A stretch of 64,000 nucleotides of DNA from Chitinophaga sp. YR573 (GTDB taxonomy: Bacteria; Bacteroidota; Bacteroidia; Chitinophagales; Chitinophagaceae): NCBI RefSeq assembly GCF_900110995.1, contig NZ_FOJF01000002.1, positions 1,178,001-1,242,000 on the forward strand. The letters are read 5' to 3'. Position 1 is the first letter of the stretch; each line of letters starts with the position of its first letter. The position numbers and the translations under genes were made by a program. The notes beneath the pieces were generated by a model. The model was not told the DNA's origin. It was given only the letters and a program-made list of their open reading frames with translations, and did not search any database. Positions 19,048 through 27,204 of this stretch are shown here, piece by piece.

Positions 19048-20550
19048 TTATTCTTCAGACCATCCTCTTGTTCTTTCTACTGCCTTTTTCCAGAAACGAA
19101 GTAATTTCTCCGTTTCCTTTTTGTCCATCGCTGGTTCAAACTTTCTTTCAACTGCCCACTGCTTTTTCAACTCATCTATCCCGGACCAGTAACCTACTGC
19201 CAGTCCTGCGAGATAAGCGGCTCCCAATGCGGTTGTTTCCAGTATCTTCGGACGAATCACTGAACTGCCGAAAATATCCGCCTGGAACTGCATCAATGCA
19301 TTATTAGCAACAGCGCCACCATCTACTCTCAGTTCTGAAGATTGTTTACCGGAATCAGATTCCATACTGGTCAACAGATCATACACCTGGAATGCAATAC
19401 CTTCCAGCGCTGCACGGGCAATATGTGCAGACGTTGTACCACGGGTAATACCTAAGATAGCACCACGGGCATATTGGTCCCAGTAAGGAGCGCCAAGGCC
19501 TGTTAATGCCGGCACAAAGTATACCCCGCCATTATCTTCAACAGAAGCGGACAGTGTTTCACTCTCTGCGGCAGTTTTGATAATACCTAATCCGTCACGC
19601 AGCCATTGTATCGCTGCACCGCCTACAAATACACTGCCTTCCAGCGCATACGTCACTTCTCCATTGATCTTCCATGCAACAGTGGTCAGCAGATTATTCT
19701 TGGAAGCAACCGCTTTATTACCGGTATTCATCAGCATAAAACATCCTGTACCATAAGTGTTTTTGGCCATCCCTTCTTCCACGCACATCTGTCCGAACAG
19801 TGCTGCCTGCTGATCACCGGCAATACCTGCAATAGGAATTTTTGTAGCGAAGAGGGTAGTGGCAGTATTGCCATATACCTCACTGCTTTGTCTTACTTCA
19901 GGCAGCATGCTTTCCGGAATGGTCAGCAGCTCCAGCAGTTCTTTATCCCACTGCATGGTATGTATGTTGAAGAGTAGGGTACGGCAGGCGTTAGTCACAT
20001 CGGTAATGTGCATGTCATTACGGGTAAACTTCCATATCAGCCAGCTGTCGATCGTACCAAAACATAACTCACCTCTTTCTGCTTTTTCTCTTGCACCTTT
20101 TACGTTATCTAAGATCCATTTTACTTTAGTGCCGGAGAAGTAAGCATCTATAACAAGACCGGTTTTCTGTTTGATCATATCAGAATGACCTTTCTCTTTC
20201 AGCTCATCACAGTATTTAGCAGTACGTCTGTCCTGCCACACGATAGCATTGTAAACAGGAATACCCGTGGCCCTGTCCCACACGACAGTCGTTTCACGCT
20301 GATTGGTAATACCTATTGCTGCGATGTTCGTCCCGTTAAGGTCTGCTTTAGCCACTACTTCCGCAGCTACGGACGACTGGCTATACCAGATCTCATTGGC
20401 ATCATGCTCTACCCATCCCGGCTGCGGGAAAATCTGTTCAAACGGTTTCTGTGCAACGGCTACGATTTCGCCTGCATGGTTAAAAATGATAGCACGTGAA
20501 GAGGTAGTACCCTGATCCAGGGCAAGAATGAACTTTTCTGTTGTGTTCAT
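19048..20550 (-). CDS. glpK: Glycerol kinase
   Basis: A 500-residue FGGY-family kinase that makes sn-glycerol 3-phosphate from glycerol and ATP. Seen: LALDQGTTSSRAIIF at residues 9-23 (phosphate-binding loop 1), GWVEHDANEIW, TNQRETTVVWD, the GIAGDQQAALFGQ motif of the nucleotide-binding half, and VDGGAVANNALMQFQAD (FGGY signature 2). Length matches GlpK. Sits between glpD (19 bp upstream) and glpF. Confidence 0.96.
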   Translation of the reverse strand: MNTTEKFILALDQGTTSSRAIIFNHAGEIVAVAQKPFEQIFPQPGWVEHDANEIWYSQSSVAAEVVAKADLNGTNIAAIGITNQRETTVVWDRATGIPVYNAIVWQDRRTAKYCDELKEKGHSDMIKQKTGLVIDAYFSGTKVKWILDNVKGAREKAERGELCFGTIDSWLIWKFTRNDMHITDVTNACRTLLFNIHTMQWDKELLELLTIPESMLPEVRQSSEVYGNTATTLFATKIPIAGIAGDQQAALFGQMCVEEGMAKNTYGTGCFMLMNTGNKAVASKNNLLTTVAWKINGEVTYALEGSVFVGGAAIQWLRDGLGIIKTAAESETLSASVEDNGGVYFVPALTGLGAPYWDQYARGAILGITRGTTSAHIARAALEGIAFQVYDLLTSMESDSGKQSSELRVDGGAVANNALMQFQADIFGSSVIRPKILETTALGAAYLAGLAVGYWSGIDELKKQWAVERKFEPAMDKKETEKLLRFWKKAVERTRGWSEE

Positions 20551-20569
20551 ATGGAATTCTTTTATGTGA

Positions 20570-22129
20570 TTAGTTTAACGTATATCCTTGGGCTAGTTGG
20601 GTGAATTCAGTGATTTCATTTTGTATCCAGGATGCATCCCGTCCTAATTCCTCCGCCATGATCTTCGCAACGGCAGGAGCCGCAGCAACAGCTGCACGGG
20701 CATCGAGGAATAAAAGACGGAAGCGGCGTCCCAGCACATCTTCCACCTTTCTGGCATATTCGTTCTTAACGGCCCATATTACCAGTGCTTTGGTATATGG
20801 ATATTGTGGATGAAGCTTTTCTCCGAGGGAAGGATTCGCTTCAATCAGTTTTTTAATCCCGGCAAGATCAGACCCGTAGAAGTATAAAGGATCTGTATGA
20901 GGGATATCGGAATAACCGTGGATGTGTAATTGCTCCGTAGCACAAGGCTTATTGGGCAATACACCCATCTCAATTGCTTTTTGCACCGTATCCTGCGCCA
21001 TGCGCCTGAAAGTGGTCCATTTACCACCTGTAATGGTAATTAACCCGGAAGCAGCAACAATGATTTTATGACTACGTGAGATTTCTTTCGTTTTAGCCCC
21101 TTCTCCCTGTGGTGCTGCCAATGGCCTTAACCCGGCAAACATCGCCAGTACATCGGAACGTGTAGGCTTTTTAGTAAGATAATTACCCGCTGTAGTGAGG
21201 ATAAATTCTATCTCTTCTTCCAGCGCATGTGGTTCCAGCTCAGGATGATCACGCAGCGTATCTGTAGTACCCACAATGATCTTATCATGCCAGGGCACTG
21301 CAAACAATACCCTTCCATCAGAAGTTTCAGGGATCATCAGGGCATATTCACCGGGCAGGAAAGAGGGGTCGAGAACAAGATGCACACCCTGGCTCGGCCT
21401 TACCATATGAGGCGCATCGGGCCTGTCCATATGTAACACATTATCAACATACACCCCGGTCGCATTGATCACTACTTTGCCGGTTGCTTTATAAGAAACC
21501 CCGGTTTCGACATCTTTCGCGATAATCCCGACAACTTTCGAATTGTTATCTTTTACTAAGGTTTCTACCTTTACATAGTTCAGTACGGTAGCGCCGTTTT
21601 CCAATGCCGTCTGGGCAATGTTCATGGCCAGTCGGGAATCGTCAAACTGGCCATCATGGTATGTTACACCACCTTTTAAGCCTTCCTGTTTAATGGTAGG
21701 CAGGTCGGAAATAGTTTGTTTTTTACTGATATATTTAGAAGGACCTAAACTGAGCTTACCTGATAAAAGATCATAAAATTTAAGTCCGATTGTATATTTC
21801 AATACATTAAACCAGGTATAATTGGGTATAACGAAAGTTTCGTTTACGGTCAGGTGAGGAGCATTCTTCAGTAATAACCCTCTTTCATGTAAGGCTTCTT
21901 TTACCAGTCCCAGATCCCCCTGTGCCAGGTAGCGGACCCCGCCGTGTACCAGTTTGGTGGCCTTGCTGGAAGTTCCTTTGGCAAAGTCTGCCTGTTCAAC
22001 TAAAAGGGTTTTATAATTGCGGGTGGCTGCGTCCATGGCTATTCCCAGTCCGGTAGCCCCCCCTCCGATAATGATCACGTCCCATTCGGTGGTGGTTGAT
22101 AGATTCTCTAATAACTGCGATCTGTCCAT
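20570..22129 (-). CDS. glpD: FAD-dependent glycerol-3-phosphate dehydrogenase
   Basis: A 519-residue flavoprotein oxidising glycerol 3-phosphate to dihydroxyacetone phosphate and feeding electrons to quinone. FAD motif: DVIIIGGGATGLGIAMDAATR (GxGxxG about 22-27). GlpD-specific blocks: GTSSKATKLVHGGVRYLAQGDLGLVKEAL, and SDVLAMFAGLRPLA with ITGGKWTTFRRMAQD near the C-terminal half. First gene of the glpD-glpK-glpF-OM operon. The 184 bp before it, shared with glpR, carry a repeated 14-bp motif. Confidence 0.95.
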   Translation of the reverse strand: MDRSQLLENLSTTTEWDVIIIGGGATGLGIAMDAATRNYKTLLVEQADFAKGTSSKATKLVHGGVRYLAQGDLGLVKEALHERGLLLKNAPHLTVNETFVIPNYTWFNVLKYTIGLKFYDLLSGKLSLGPSKYISKKQTISDLPTIKQEGLKGGVTYHDGQFDDSRLAMNIAQTALENGATVLNYVKVETLVKDNNSKVVGIIAKDVETGVSYKATGKVVINATGVYVDNVLHMDRPDAPHMVRPSQGVHLVLDPSFLPGEYALMIPETSDGRVLFAVPWHDKIIVGTTDTLRDHPELEPHALEEEIEFILTTAGNYLTKKPTRSDVLAMFAGLRPLAAPQGEGAKTKEISRSHKIIVAASGLITITGGKWTTFRRMAQDTVQKAIEMGVLPNKPCATEQLHIHGYSDIPHTDPLYFYGSDLAGIKKLIEANPSLGEKLHPQYPYTKALVIWAVKNEYARKVEDVLGRRFRLLFLDARAAVAAAPAVAKIMAEELGRDASWIQNEITEFTQLAQGYTLN

Positions 22130-22169
22130 AAATAATAAGTAATTTAAACCAATCGAAAGTTTCTTTTAG

Positions 22170-22206
22170 TTTCCTTTTGTTATGTAAATATGTTTCGTTT
22201 TGTTAT
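22170..22206. promoter_or_regulatory. Candidate GlpR operator pair
   Basis: The 14-bp motif TTTC(C/G)TTTTGTTAT occurs at 22170-22183 and 22193-22206, 23 bp apart, in the divergent glpD/glpR intergenic space. DeoR-family regulators commonly bind repeated TTTCGTTTT-like sites. The link to GlpR is inferred from the location. Confidence 0.45.
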
Positions 22207-22313
22207 TATTACCAAATTTTTCTTTGTTTTGCTTATCTTTTAAGAAAGCATTAACGTTGTAGTATTGTTCAAAAGTCATTTTGCCCAAAAACACGTTATA
22301 TATAAAGAAAAGT

Positions 22314-23084
22314 ATGAAGTTCGAATCCATGTCACAGCGTCACGCTTACATATTGGAAAGGTTAGAATCGGAAGGGAATGTTCGGGTAGCTGATCTGTTT
22401 GATGCTCTTGACGTGTCTGCAGTCACTATCAGGAAGGATTTAAAGATCCTGGAGGACAAAAAACTGTTGTTTCGCACACATGGAAATATCAGCAGGGCTA
22501 ATCCCTACAGCAAAGATAGAAGTGTCCTGGAAAAGGAAAATATTTTAGCTGAGCAAAAATTTCGTATAGGTAAGAGAGCTGCGGAGATGATTGAGCAGGA
22601 TGATGCCATTATTATAGGCTCCGGAACTACCGTATTACAGCTGGCAAAGGCCATTCCGGCAGATTTGAAGCTCACCGTACTCACCTCTGCCATGAACATC
22701 TCCATGTCGTTACTGGACAAAGTAAATATTGAAATTGTACAATTGGGAGGGGTCGTACGTAAAACGTCTACGTCCGTTACCGGTAATTATGCAGAAGGCA
22801 TCCTGGACAATTTTACCTGTAGCAAGCTTTTTTTAGGGGTAGATGGGATAGACCTGGAGCAGGGCTGTACCACTTCAAATATGATGGAAGCCCTGCTGAA
22901 TAAAGCCATGATCCGTACCGCACAAAAAACGATCATCCTCACTGATTCCTCTAAATTTGGTCGCCGGGGATTCGGGAAAATCTGCCCTTTAAACGATATA
23001 GACCAGATCATCACAGACAATGGCGTCAGTCAGACCATGATCCATGAACTGGAAAACCTGGGTATAGAAGTGATTATTGTGTAA
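22314..23084 (+). CDS. glpR: DeoR/GlpR-family transcriptional regulator
   Basis: A DeoR-type repressor. N-terminal winged helix: RHAYILERLESEGNVRVADLFDALDVSAVTIRKDLKILE; C-terminal sugar-phosphate sensor (DeoRC) with IIGSGTTVLQLAKAIP, LGGVVRKTSTSVTG and DSSKFGRRGF. I start at ATG 22314 (256 residues); an in-frame TTG 11 codons upstream is less likely because the extra residues match nothing. Divergent from glpD, so it probably represses the glycerol operon and responds to glycerol 3-phosphate. The gene ends 11 bp inside the convergent adenosyltransferase gene. Confidence 0.88.
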   Translation: MKFESMSQRHAYILERLESEGNVRVADLFDALDVSAVTIRKDLKILEDKKLLFRTHGNISRANPYSKDRSVLEKENILAEQKFRIGKRAAEMIEQDDAIIIGSGTTVLQLAKAIPADLKLTVLTSAMNISMSLLDKVNIEIVQLGGVVRKTSTSVTGNYAEGILDNFTCSKLFLGVDGIDLEQGCTTSNMMEALLNKAMIRTAQKTIILTDSSKFGRRGFGKICPLNDIDQIITDNGVSQTMIHELENLGIEVIIV

Positions 23085-23652
23085 TATTCTTCTTCTTATA
23101 TAAAAACAACTGCCATTTCTCTTCTGCTACACCGGCTTTGTCCATTTCTGCACGGCCTAATATAAAAAACAGGTCAGACAAACGGTTGATATAAGCGGCG
23201 ATATAATCATCTACTGTATCTGCTTTCATCAGCGTTACCAGCAGTCGTTCTCCTCGGCGCATCTGTGTACGTACCACATGACACAGGGCAGATATTTCAT
23301 TACCACCAGGTAATAAGAAGTAATCTGATTTACTGGTCATTGCTGCTTCCAATTCATCTATCCACTGTTCGCAGAACTCTGCACCATCTACTGGTTTCGG
23401 ATTAGGATTTTCCTTTTTACAATCAGAGGGACGGGCCAGATGAGACATCATATCCATCATATCTTTCTGGATCTTCATCAGCTTAGGCTGCCATTCATGC
23501 TCATTACCTAACTTAGCTCGTAACAGGCCAATAGTAGAGTTCACTTCATCCAGCGTACCATAACAGTTTACCCGTACATCGTCTTTGTCTACACGACTTC
23601 CGCCAAATAATGCCGTAGTACCTTTATCTCCTTTTTTAGTATATATTTTCAT
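23074..23652 (-). CDS. PduO-type ATP:cob(I)alamin adenosyltransferase
   Basis: A 192-residue corrinoid adenosyltransferase that transfers adenosyl from ATP to Co(I). PduO signatures: YTKKGDKGTTALFGGSRVDKDD (residues 4-25, ATP site), YGTLDEVNSTIGL (31-43), MRRGERLLVTL and NRLSDLFFILGR (about 160-171) with the conserved Arg/Asp. This type replaces the CobA/CobO type in the pathway. Last gene of the long - strand cobalamin operon, overlapping the phosphatase gene by 4 bp. Confidence 0.93.
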   Translation of the reverse strand: MKIYTKKGDKGTTALFGGSRVDKDDVRVNCYGTLDEVNSTIGLLRAKLGNEHEWQPKLMKIQKDMMDMMSHLARPSDCKKENPNPKPVDGAEFCEQWIDELEAAMTSKSDYFLLPGGNEISALCHVVRTQMRRGERLLVTLMKADTVDDYIAAYINRLSDLFFILGRAEMDKAGVAEEKWQLFLYKKKNITQ

Positions 23653-24146
23653 AGCTTAAAAGTATAAATTCCACCAAAATCTACCTTTTCCATCATGATC
23701 TGATGTAAAGGAATATTATTGAATAAATGCATGGCACAGCGGATAATCCCCGCATGTGTTACAATAATTATTTTTTTATAAGAGGATGATGTTACCTCAT
23801 CAATAAACGCTCTTAATCTTTCTAACAACTCCATTAATGATTCTCCGTTGGGAGGAGATAAATTGATATAATCGTCTCCCCATACCTGTAATGCTGCTTC
23901 ATCAATCTCATCCCATTTCTTTCCTTCCCAGTCTCCGAAATGTAGTTCCATTAAACGGGGATCAGTAATGGGAGAGGGGGACAATTGCTTTGCTAATGCG
24001 GTACACCTTACTAACGGACTACTATACACTACATCAGCACTTATAATATGCTGATAAGATTCATCAGGAACAGGTACGTCCAGTTGCCCGTAACAGATAC
24101 CCGCTGCTATAGAAGGCTTAATATGTCTTATAAAAGAAATCTCCAT
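23649..24146 (-). CDS. cobC: Alpha-ribazole phosphatase-like histidine phosphatase
   Basis: A 165-residue histidine-phosphatase-superfamily protein. The catalytic His is in SFIRHIKP (residue 8), followed by GICYGQLDVPVPD, a pattern typical of CobC rather than glycolytic mutases; a second His lies in IVTHAGIIRCAM. CobC removes the phosphate of alpha-ribazole phosphate or adenosylcobalamin 5'-phosphate in nucleotide-loop assembly. It overlaps cobS by 19 bp and the adenosyltransferase by 4 bp. The usual RHG is RHI here, as in several Bacteroidota homologues. Confidence 0.85.
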   Translation of the reverse strand: MEISFIRHIKPSIAAGICYGQLDVPVPDESYQHIISADVVYSSPLVRCTALAKQLSPSPITDPRLMELHFGDWEGKKWDEIDEAALQVWGDDYINLSPPNGESLMELLERLRAFIDEVTSSSYKKIIIVTHAGIIRCAMHLFNNIPLHQIMMEKVDFGGIYTFKL

Positions 24147-24901
24147 AACCCCAGCATTGATAAATAAAACACCACTTCATTCAATTGCTGTGTAGCGCCT
24201 AAACAATCTCCTGTATATCCACCAATCCATTTCTTAAAATACCAGGCCAGATAAAGCGTTAATAACCCACAGGGGATTAAACTTAAGAACAGATACACGT
24301 TAAAGTGATATACCAATACCGCAATAACGAGTGGTAATAACCCTGTTATTATAGCTATAAACAACCCCCACCAGCTAATCTGCGTAGCTAATGGTTTTAT
24401 TTTAGACTGATCATCTTCACGTGAATAATGCATAAACCGTAAAAAGAACACCGGCATAATCCTGCTTACTGAATGCCCGGCCACATACAATATAAGTGTA
24501 TCCGTTAATTTAGTAACAAGCGTAACCTTTAATCCAATTACTACAATCAATGCAATCACCCCATAAGCACCTACTCTTGAATCCTTCATAATTTCCAGTA
24601 TCCGCTCTTTGGCCCAGCCACCGCCAAAACCATCTGCCACATCAGCTAACCCATCTTCATGAAAAGCTCCGGTGACCAACAGTGTAGCGCCTAAAGAAAG
24701 AAACGCCGCAATCCAGGTATCTTTAAAAAGAAAATCAGCGCCATAAAAAATCAGCGCACCTATCAATCCCACTATAATCCCTACCAAAGGAAAATAGCGA
24801 CTGGATATATTCAGATCCGCCACCCCTAAATTCTTAGGCACAGGTATTCTTGTAAAGAACATCAAAGCCGTCAGGAATACGCGTATTTCTTTTTTAATCA
24901 T
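24128..24901 (-). CDS. cobS: Adenosylcobinamide-GDP ribazoletransferase
   Basis: A 257-residue polytopic membrane enzyme that joins adenosylcobinamide-GDP and alpha-ribazole (phosphate). CobS marks: TALMFFTRIPVP near the N-terminus, ATLLVTGAFHEDGLADVADGFGGGWAKERILEIMKDSRVGAYG (about 75-118, the metal-binding DGLADxxDG core), and GGYTGDCLGATQQLNEV near the C-terminus. Seven or so helices are predictable. Four-bp overlap with cobT upstream. Confidence 0.95.
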   Translation of the reverse strand: MIKKEIRVFLTALMFFTRIPVPKNLGVADLNISSRYFPLVGIIVGLIGALIFYGADFLFKDTWIAAFLSLGATLLVTGAFHEDGLADVADGFGGGWAKERILEIMKDSRVGAYGVIALIVVIGLKVTLVTKLTDTLILYVAGHSVSRIMPVFFLRFMHYSREDDQSKIKPLATQISWWGLFIAIITGLLPLVIAVLVYHFNVYLFLSLIPCGLLTLYLAWYFKKWIGGYTGDCLGATQQLNEVVFYLSMLGLWRFLL

Positions 24902-25938
24902 GCTTTATTAGATACACCAGCAGATTCAAAACTGGCCATTTCATTTAAAAAAGTCACTGCCGCTTTTATCACAGGATAAGCCACCGCCGCACCAGTGCCT
25001 TCACCCAATCTCATCCCCAGCTGCAGCACCGGTTCTGCTTTCAGCTTTTGCAGCATTAACGCATGCCCCTGTTCATCCGACTGATGACAGAAAATACAAT
25101 AATCCAGTACGTGTTTATCAATCCCCGCAGCCACCAGCAATGCAGCCGTAGTAATAAACCCGTCCACTAAAATAATCATCTTCAGTTCCGCCGCTTTTAA
25201 CATCGCACCGCATATCATCGCTATCTCAAAACCACCAAAGGTCTTCAATATATTAAAAGGCGTCTTCTCAATATTAGCATGATGCGCCATCGCCGCTGCC
25301 AGCACAGCATGTTTCTTCTTCATCCCTTCATCATTTAACCCGGTACCTCTGCCAATACACTGTTCCAGAGGCAGCTCGCACAACAGGCTCATAATAATTG
25401 CTGCAGAGGAAGTATTACCTATACCCATCTCTCCAAAGCCCATCACATTACATCCTTCCGCATAAATACCATTCACAATAACTGCACCTTTATCAATAGC
25501 TGTACTACATTCAGTGGCTGTCATCGCCTCTGCTGTCAGATAACTTTTAGTACCATGGCCCACCTTTGCATGAATCAGATCACGATGTGCTTCAAAATCA
25601 AAATTCACGCCTGCATCCACTACATGTATAGCAATTCCATTCTGACGCGAGAATACATTAATGGCTGCGCCACCCTGTAAAAAGTTAAACACCATCTGAT
25701 AGGTGACCTCCTGCGGGTAAGGACTCACACCTTCTTTCACGATGCCATGATCCCCTGCAAATACAATAATGGCAGGATGATGCAACGCAGGCGTTAAAGT
25801 CCCCTGTATAGAACCAATCTGTAAAGCAATCTTCTCTAACAGTCCCAGCGCGCCAAGTGGCTTGGTCTTATAGTTAATCTTATGTGTTAATGCGGCTGCT
25901 GTATTACTATTAACAGGCTGAATGTTGAAAGTCTGCAT
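24898..25938 (-). CDS. cobT: Nicotinate-nucleotide:dimethylbenzimidazole phosphoribosyltransferase
   Basis: A 346-residue CobT that activates the lower ligand to alpha-ribazole phosphate. Family blocks: KTKPLGALGLLEKIALQIG (residues 25-43), IIVFAGDHGIVKEGVSPYPQEVTYQMVFNFLQGGAAINVF, NVMGFGEMGIGNTSSAAI, and GMRLGEGTGAAVAYP containing the catalytic Glu (about residue 317). Together with BluB (34 kb) it implies a dimethylbenzimidazole lower ligand. Five bp downstream of cobU. Confidence 0.96.
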   Translation of the reverse strand: MQTFNIQPVNSNTAAALTHKINYKTKPLGALGLLEKIALQIGSIQGTLTPALHHPAIIVFAGDHGIVKEGVSPYPQEVTYQMVFNFLQGGAAINVFSRQNGIAIHVVDAGVNFDFEAHRDLIHAKVGHGTKSYLTAEAMTATECSTAIDKGAVIVNGIYAEGCNVMGFGEMGIGNTSSAAIIMSLLCELPLEQCIGRGTGLNDEGMKKKHAVLAAAMAHHANIEKTPFNILKTFGGFEIAMICGAMLKAAELKMIILVDGFITTAALLVAAGIDKHVLDYCIFCHQSDEQGHALMLQKLKAEPVLQLGMRLGEGTGAAVAYPVIKAAVTFLNEMASFESAGVSNKA

Positions 25939-25943
25939 GAAGT

Positions 25944-26447
25944 CTATTTAATTTTAACCGGAATACCAGATACCATAAAAGTAGCGCTATCTGCTTTTTG
26001 TGCAATATATTGATTCATCCATCCCTGCAGGTCCGTGAATTTACGGCCCATATCTGTAGATGCATGAATACCCATACCTATTTCATTAGAAATAATGATC
26101 AGTTGCATGTCCTGTTTGATAAATGCATCAAACTCCTGCTTTGCTTCATGAAGAGAAACAGCGAGATCATAATTAGTATCTGTAAAGAAGTTGGTCAGCC
26201 ATAAGGTTACACAATCCAGCACAACCGTCTTATTGGAAAGAGAAAGTTTACTCAACTCCTTTTCTTCTTCTATATTTTCCCAGGATGTATCCCTTTCACT
26301 TTTATGCCTTTCTATCCGGGCTTTATGCCCTTCATCCCAGATCCTTGAAGTGGCCAGGTATACAGGTTTATCAGATAGCGATTTCGCCAGCTGTAATGCG
26401 TAATTGGTTTTACCGGATCTTTGTCCGCCTGATATGTAATGGATCAT
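25944..26447 (-). CDS. cobU: Adenosylcobinamide kinase/guanylyltransferase
   Basis: A 167-residue bifunctional enzyme making adenosylcobinamide-GDP. Walker A GGQRSGKT at residues 7-14, the guanylylated His at about residue 48 in RIERHKSER, and the VLDCVTLWLTNFF strand typical of CobU. Overlaps the VWA gene by 4 bp and precedes cobT by 5 bp. Slightly short but complete. Confidence 0.94.
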   Translation of the reverse strand: MIHYISGGQRSGKTNYALQLAKSLSDKPVYLATSRIWDEGHKARIERHKSERDTSWENIEEEKELSKLSLSNKTVVLDCVTLWLTNFFTDTNYDLAVSLHEAKQEFDAFIKQDMQLIIISNEIGMGIHASTDMGRKFTDLQGWMNQYIAQKADSATFMVSGIPVKIK

Positions 26448-27052
26448 CTGTTTATATGATTATACTTTGCACCAATCGCAGTAGCTAACTTTTGAGATAA
26501 TCCTAGCTGAATAAATCCGCTGTCATTATCAACCACTATTGCCTCTTTCACCTGTTTTAAATAAGTTTTATAGTAAGATACAGTTTCTTCAAATGTACCT
26601 GTATTGATCTTTCCATCTGTAAAAACATACAAATGAGTATCAGATTTTATTAATTCATGAACAATAGCAAACCCCGCTTTCATATTCGTCTTACCACCAG
26701 ATCTAAGCGACGCTATCGTCTGTATCACCAGCTCCGTATCCAAAGTAAAAGGTGATAATAATTGCGCTCCCCCATTGCTCAATGCTATAGCCGCATACAT
26801 GATCCTTTTGCCCTTATAATGAACAATAGTATCCGCTATCAACCCTTTTATATATGCAATCTGCTGGTCTTTCACCATAGACCCGCTGCTATCAATTAAG
26901 AAGATAATATGCATCGCTGCTTTGGAAATATTACTCCTTAATTTCAACGTTACTTTATCCGTTGATAAATAATGTTGAACGGTGGCTAACACATCTACAG
27001 CTGCCGCTTTAGTTAAAGGCTGTTTAACCCCTCTGTAGCCGACTATCTTCAA
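26444..27052 (-). CDS. chlD: VWA-domain chelatase subunit (ChlD/CobT-like C-terminal part)
   Basis: A 202-residue von Willebrand A protein like the C-terminal domain of ChlD. MIDAS motif DSSGS at residues 54-58, the Thr of GGKTNMKAG and FTDGKINTG complete the metal site. The AAA+ half found in a true ChlD is missing. The annotated start is a TTG (27050-27052) with no Shine-Dalgarno site, but the frame is open without a stop back to about 27204, inside the preceding ChlI-like gene, and reads as plausible linker sequence (EGRKGGRDEKLQQYLL). That frame is -1 relative to the ATPase gene, so the real product may be an ATPase-VWA fusion made by frameshifting. Partner: CobN. The start is uncertain; the domain call is firm. 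Confidence 0.82.
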   Translation of the reverse strand: MKIVGYRGVKQPLTKAAAVDVLATVQHYLSTDKVTLKLRSNISKAAMHIIFLIDSSGSMVKDQQIAYIKGLIADTIVHYKGKRIMYAAIALSNGGAQLLSPFTLDTELVIQTIASLRSGGKTNMKAGFAIVHELIKSDTHLYVFTDGKINTGTFEETVSYYKTYLKQVKEAIVVDNDSGFIQLGLSQKLATAIGAKYNHINR

Positions 27053-27112
27053 TCCCTTTTTAGTATCAGAAGCAGGCTTCTTATATTTCAGATGCTGCTG
27101 CGTACTTTTAGC

Positions 27113-27204
27113 CTTTAATAGATACTGCTGAAGCTTTTCGTCTCGCCCTCCTTTTCTTCCTTCGGGGATTGATTCTCCCTGTTCTGCTGAGGACTTTTAT
27201 TTTG
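27113..27204 (-). promoter_or_regulatory. Candidate -1 recoding region joining chlI and the VWA frame
   Basis: Both frames are open here: the chlI frame until its stop at 27115-27117, and the -1 frame from just after a TAA near 27205. The region holds an internal AGGAGG (27147-27152), unusual in this AT-biased window, with A-rich runs GAAGAAAAG just before it and GACGAAAAG eight bases after it. No perfect X-XXY-YYZ heptamer is visible, so the slip site is unproven. Confidence 0.4.

Noticed and set aside
27052..27114. Simple intergenic gap between chlI and the VWA gene
   Set aside because: The VWA frame stays open through it and into chlI, so a gap is not the best reading; treated as a possible recoding site.
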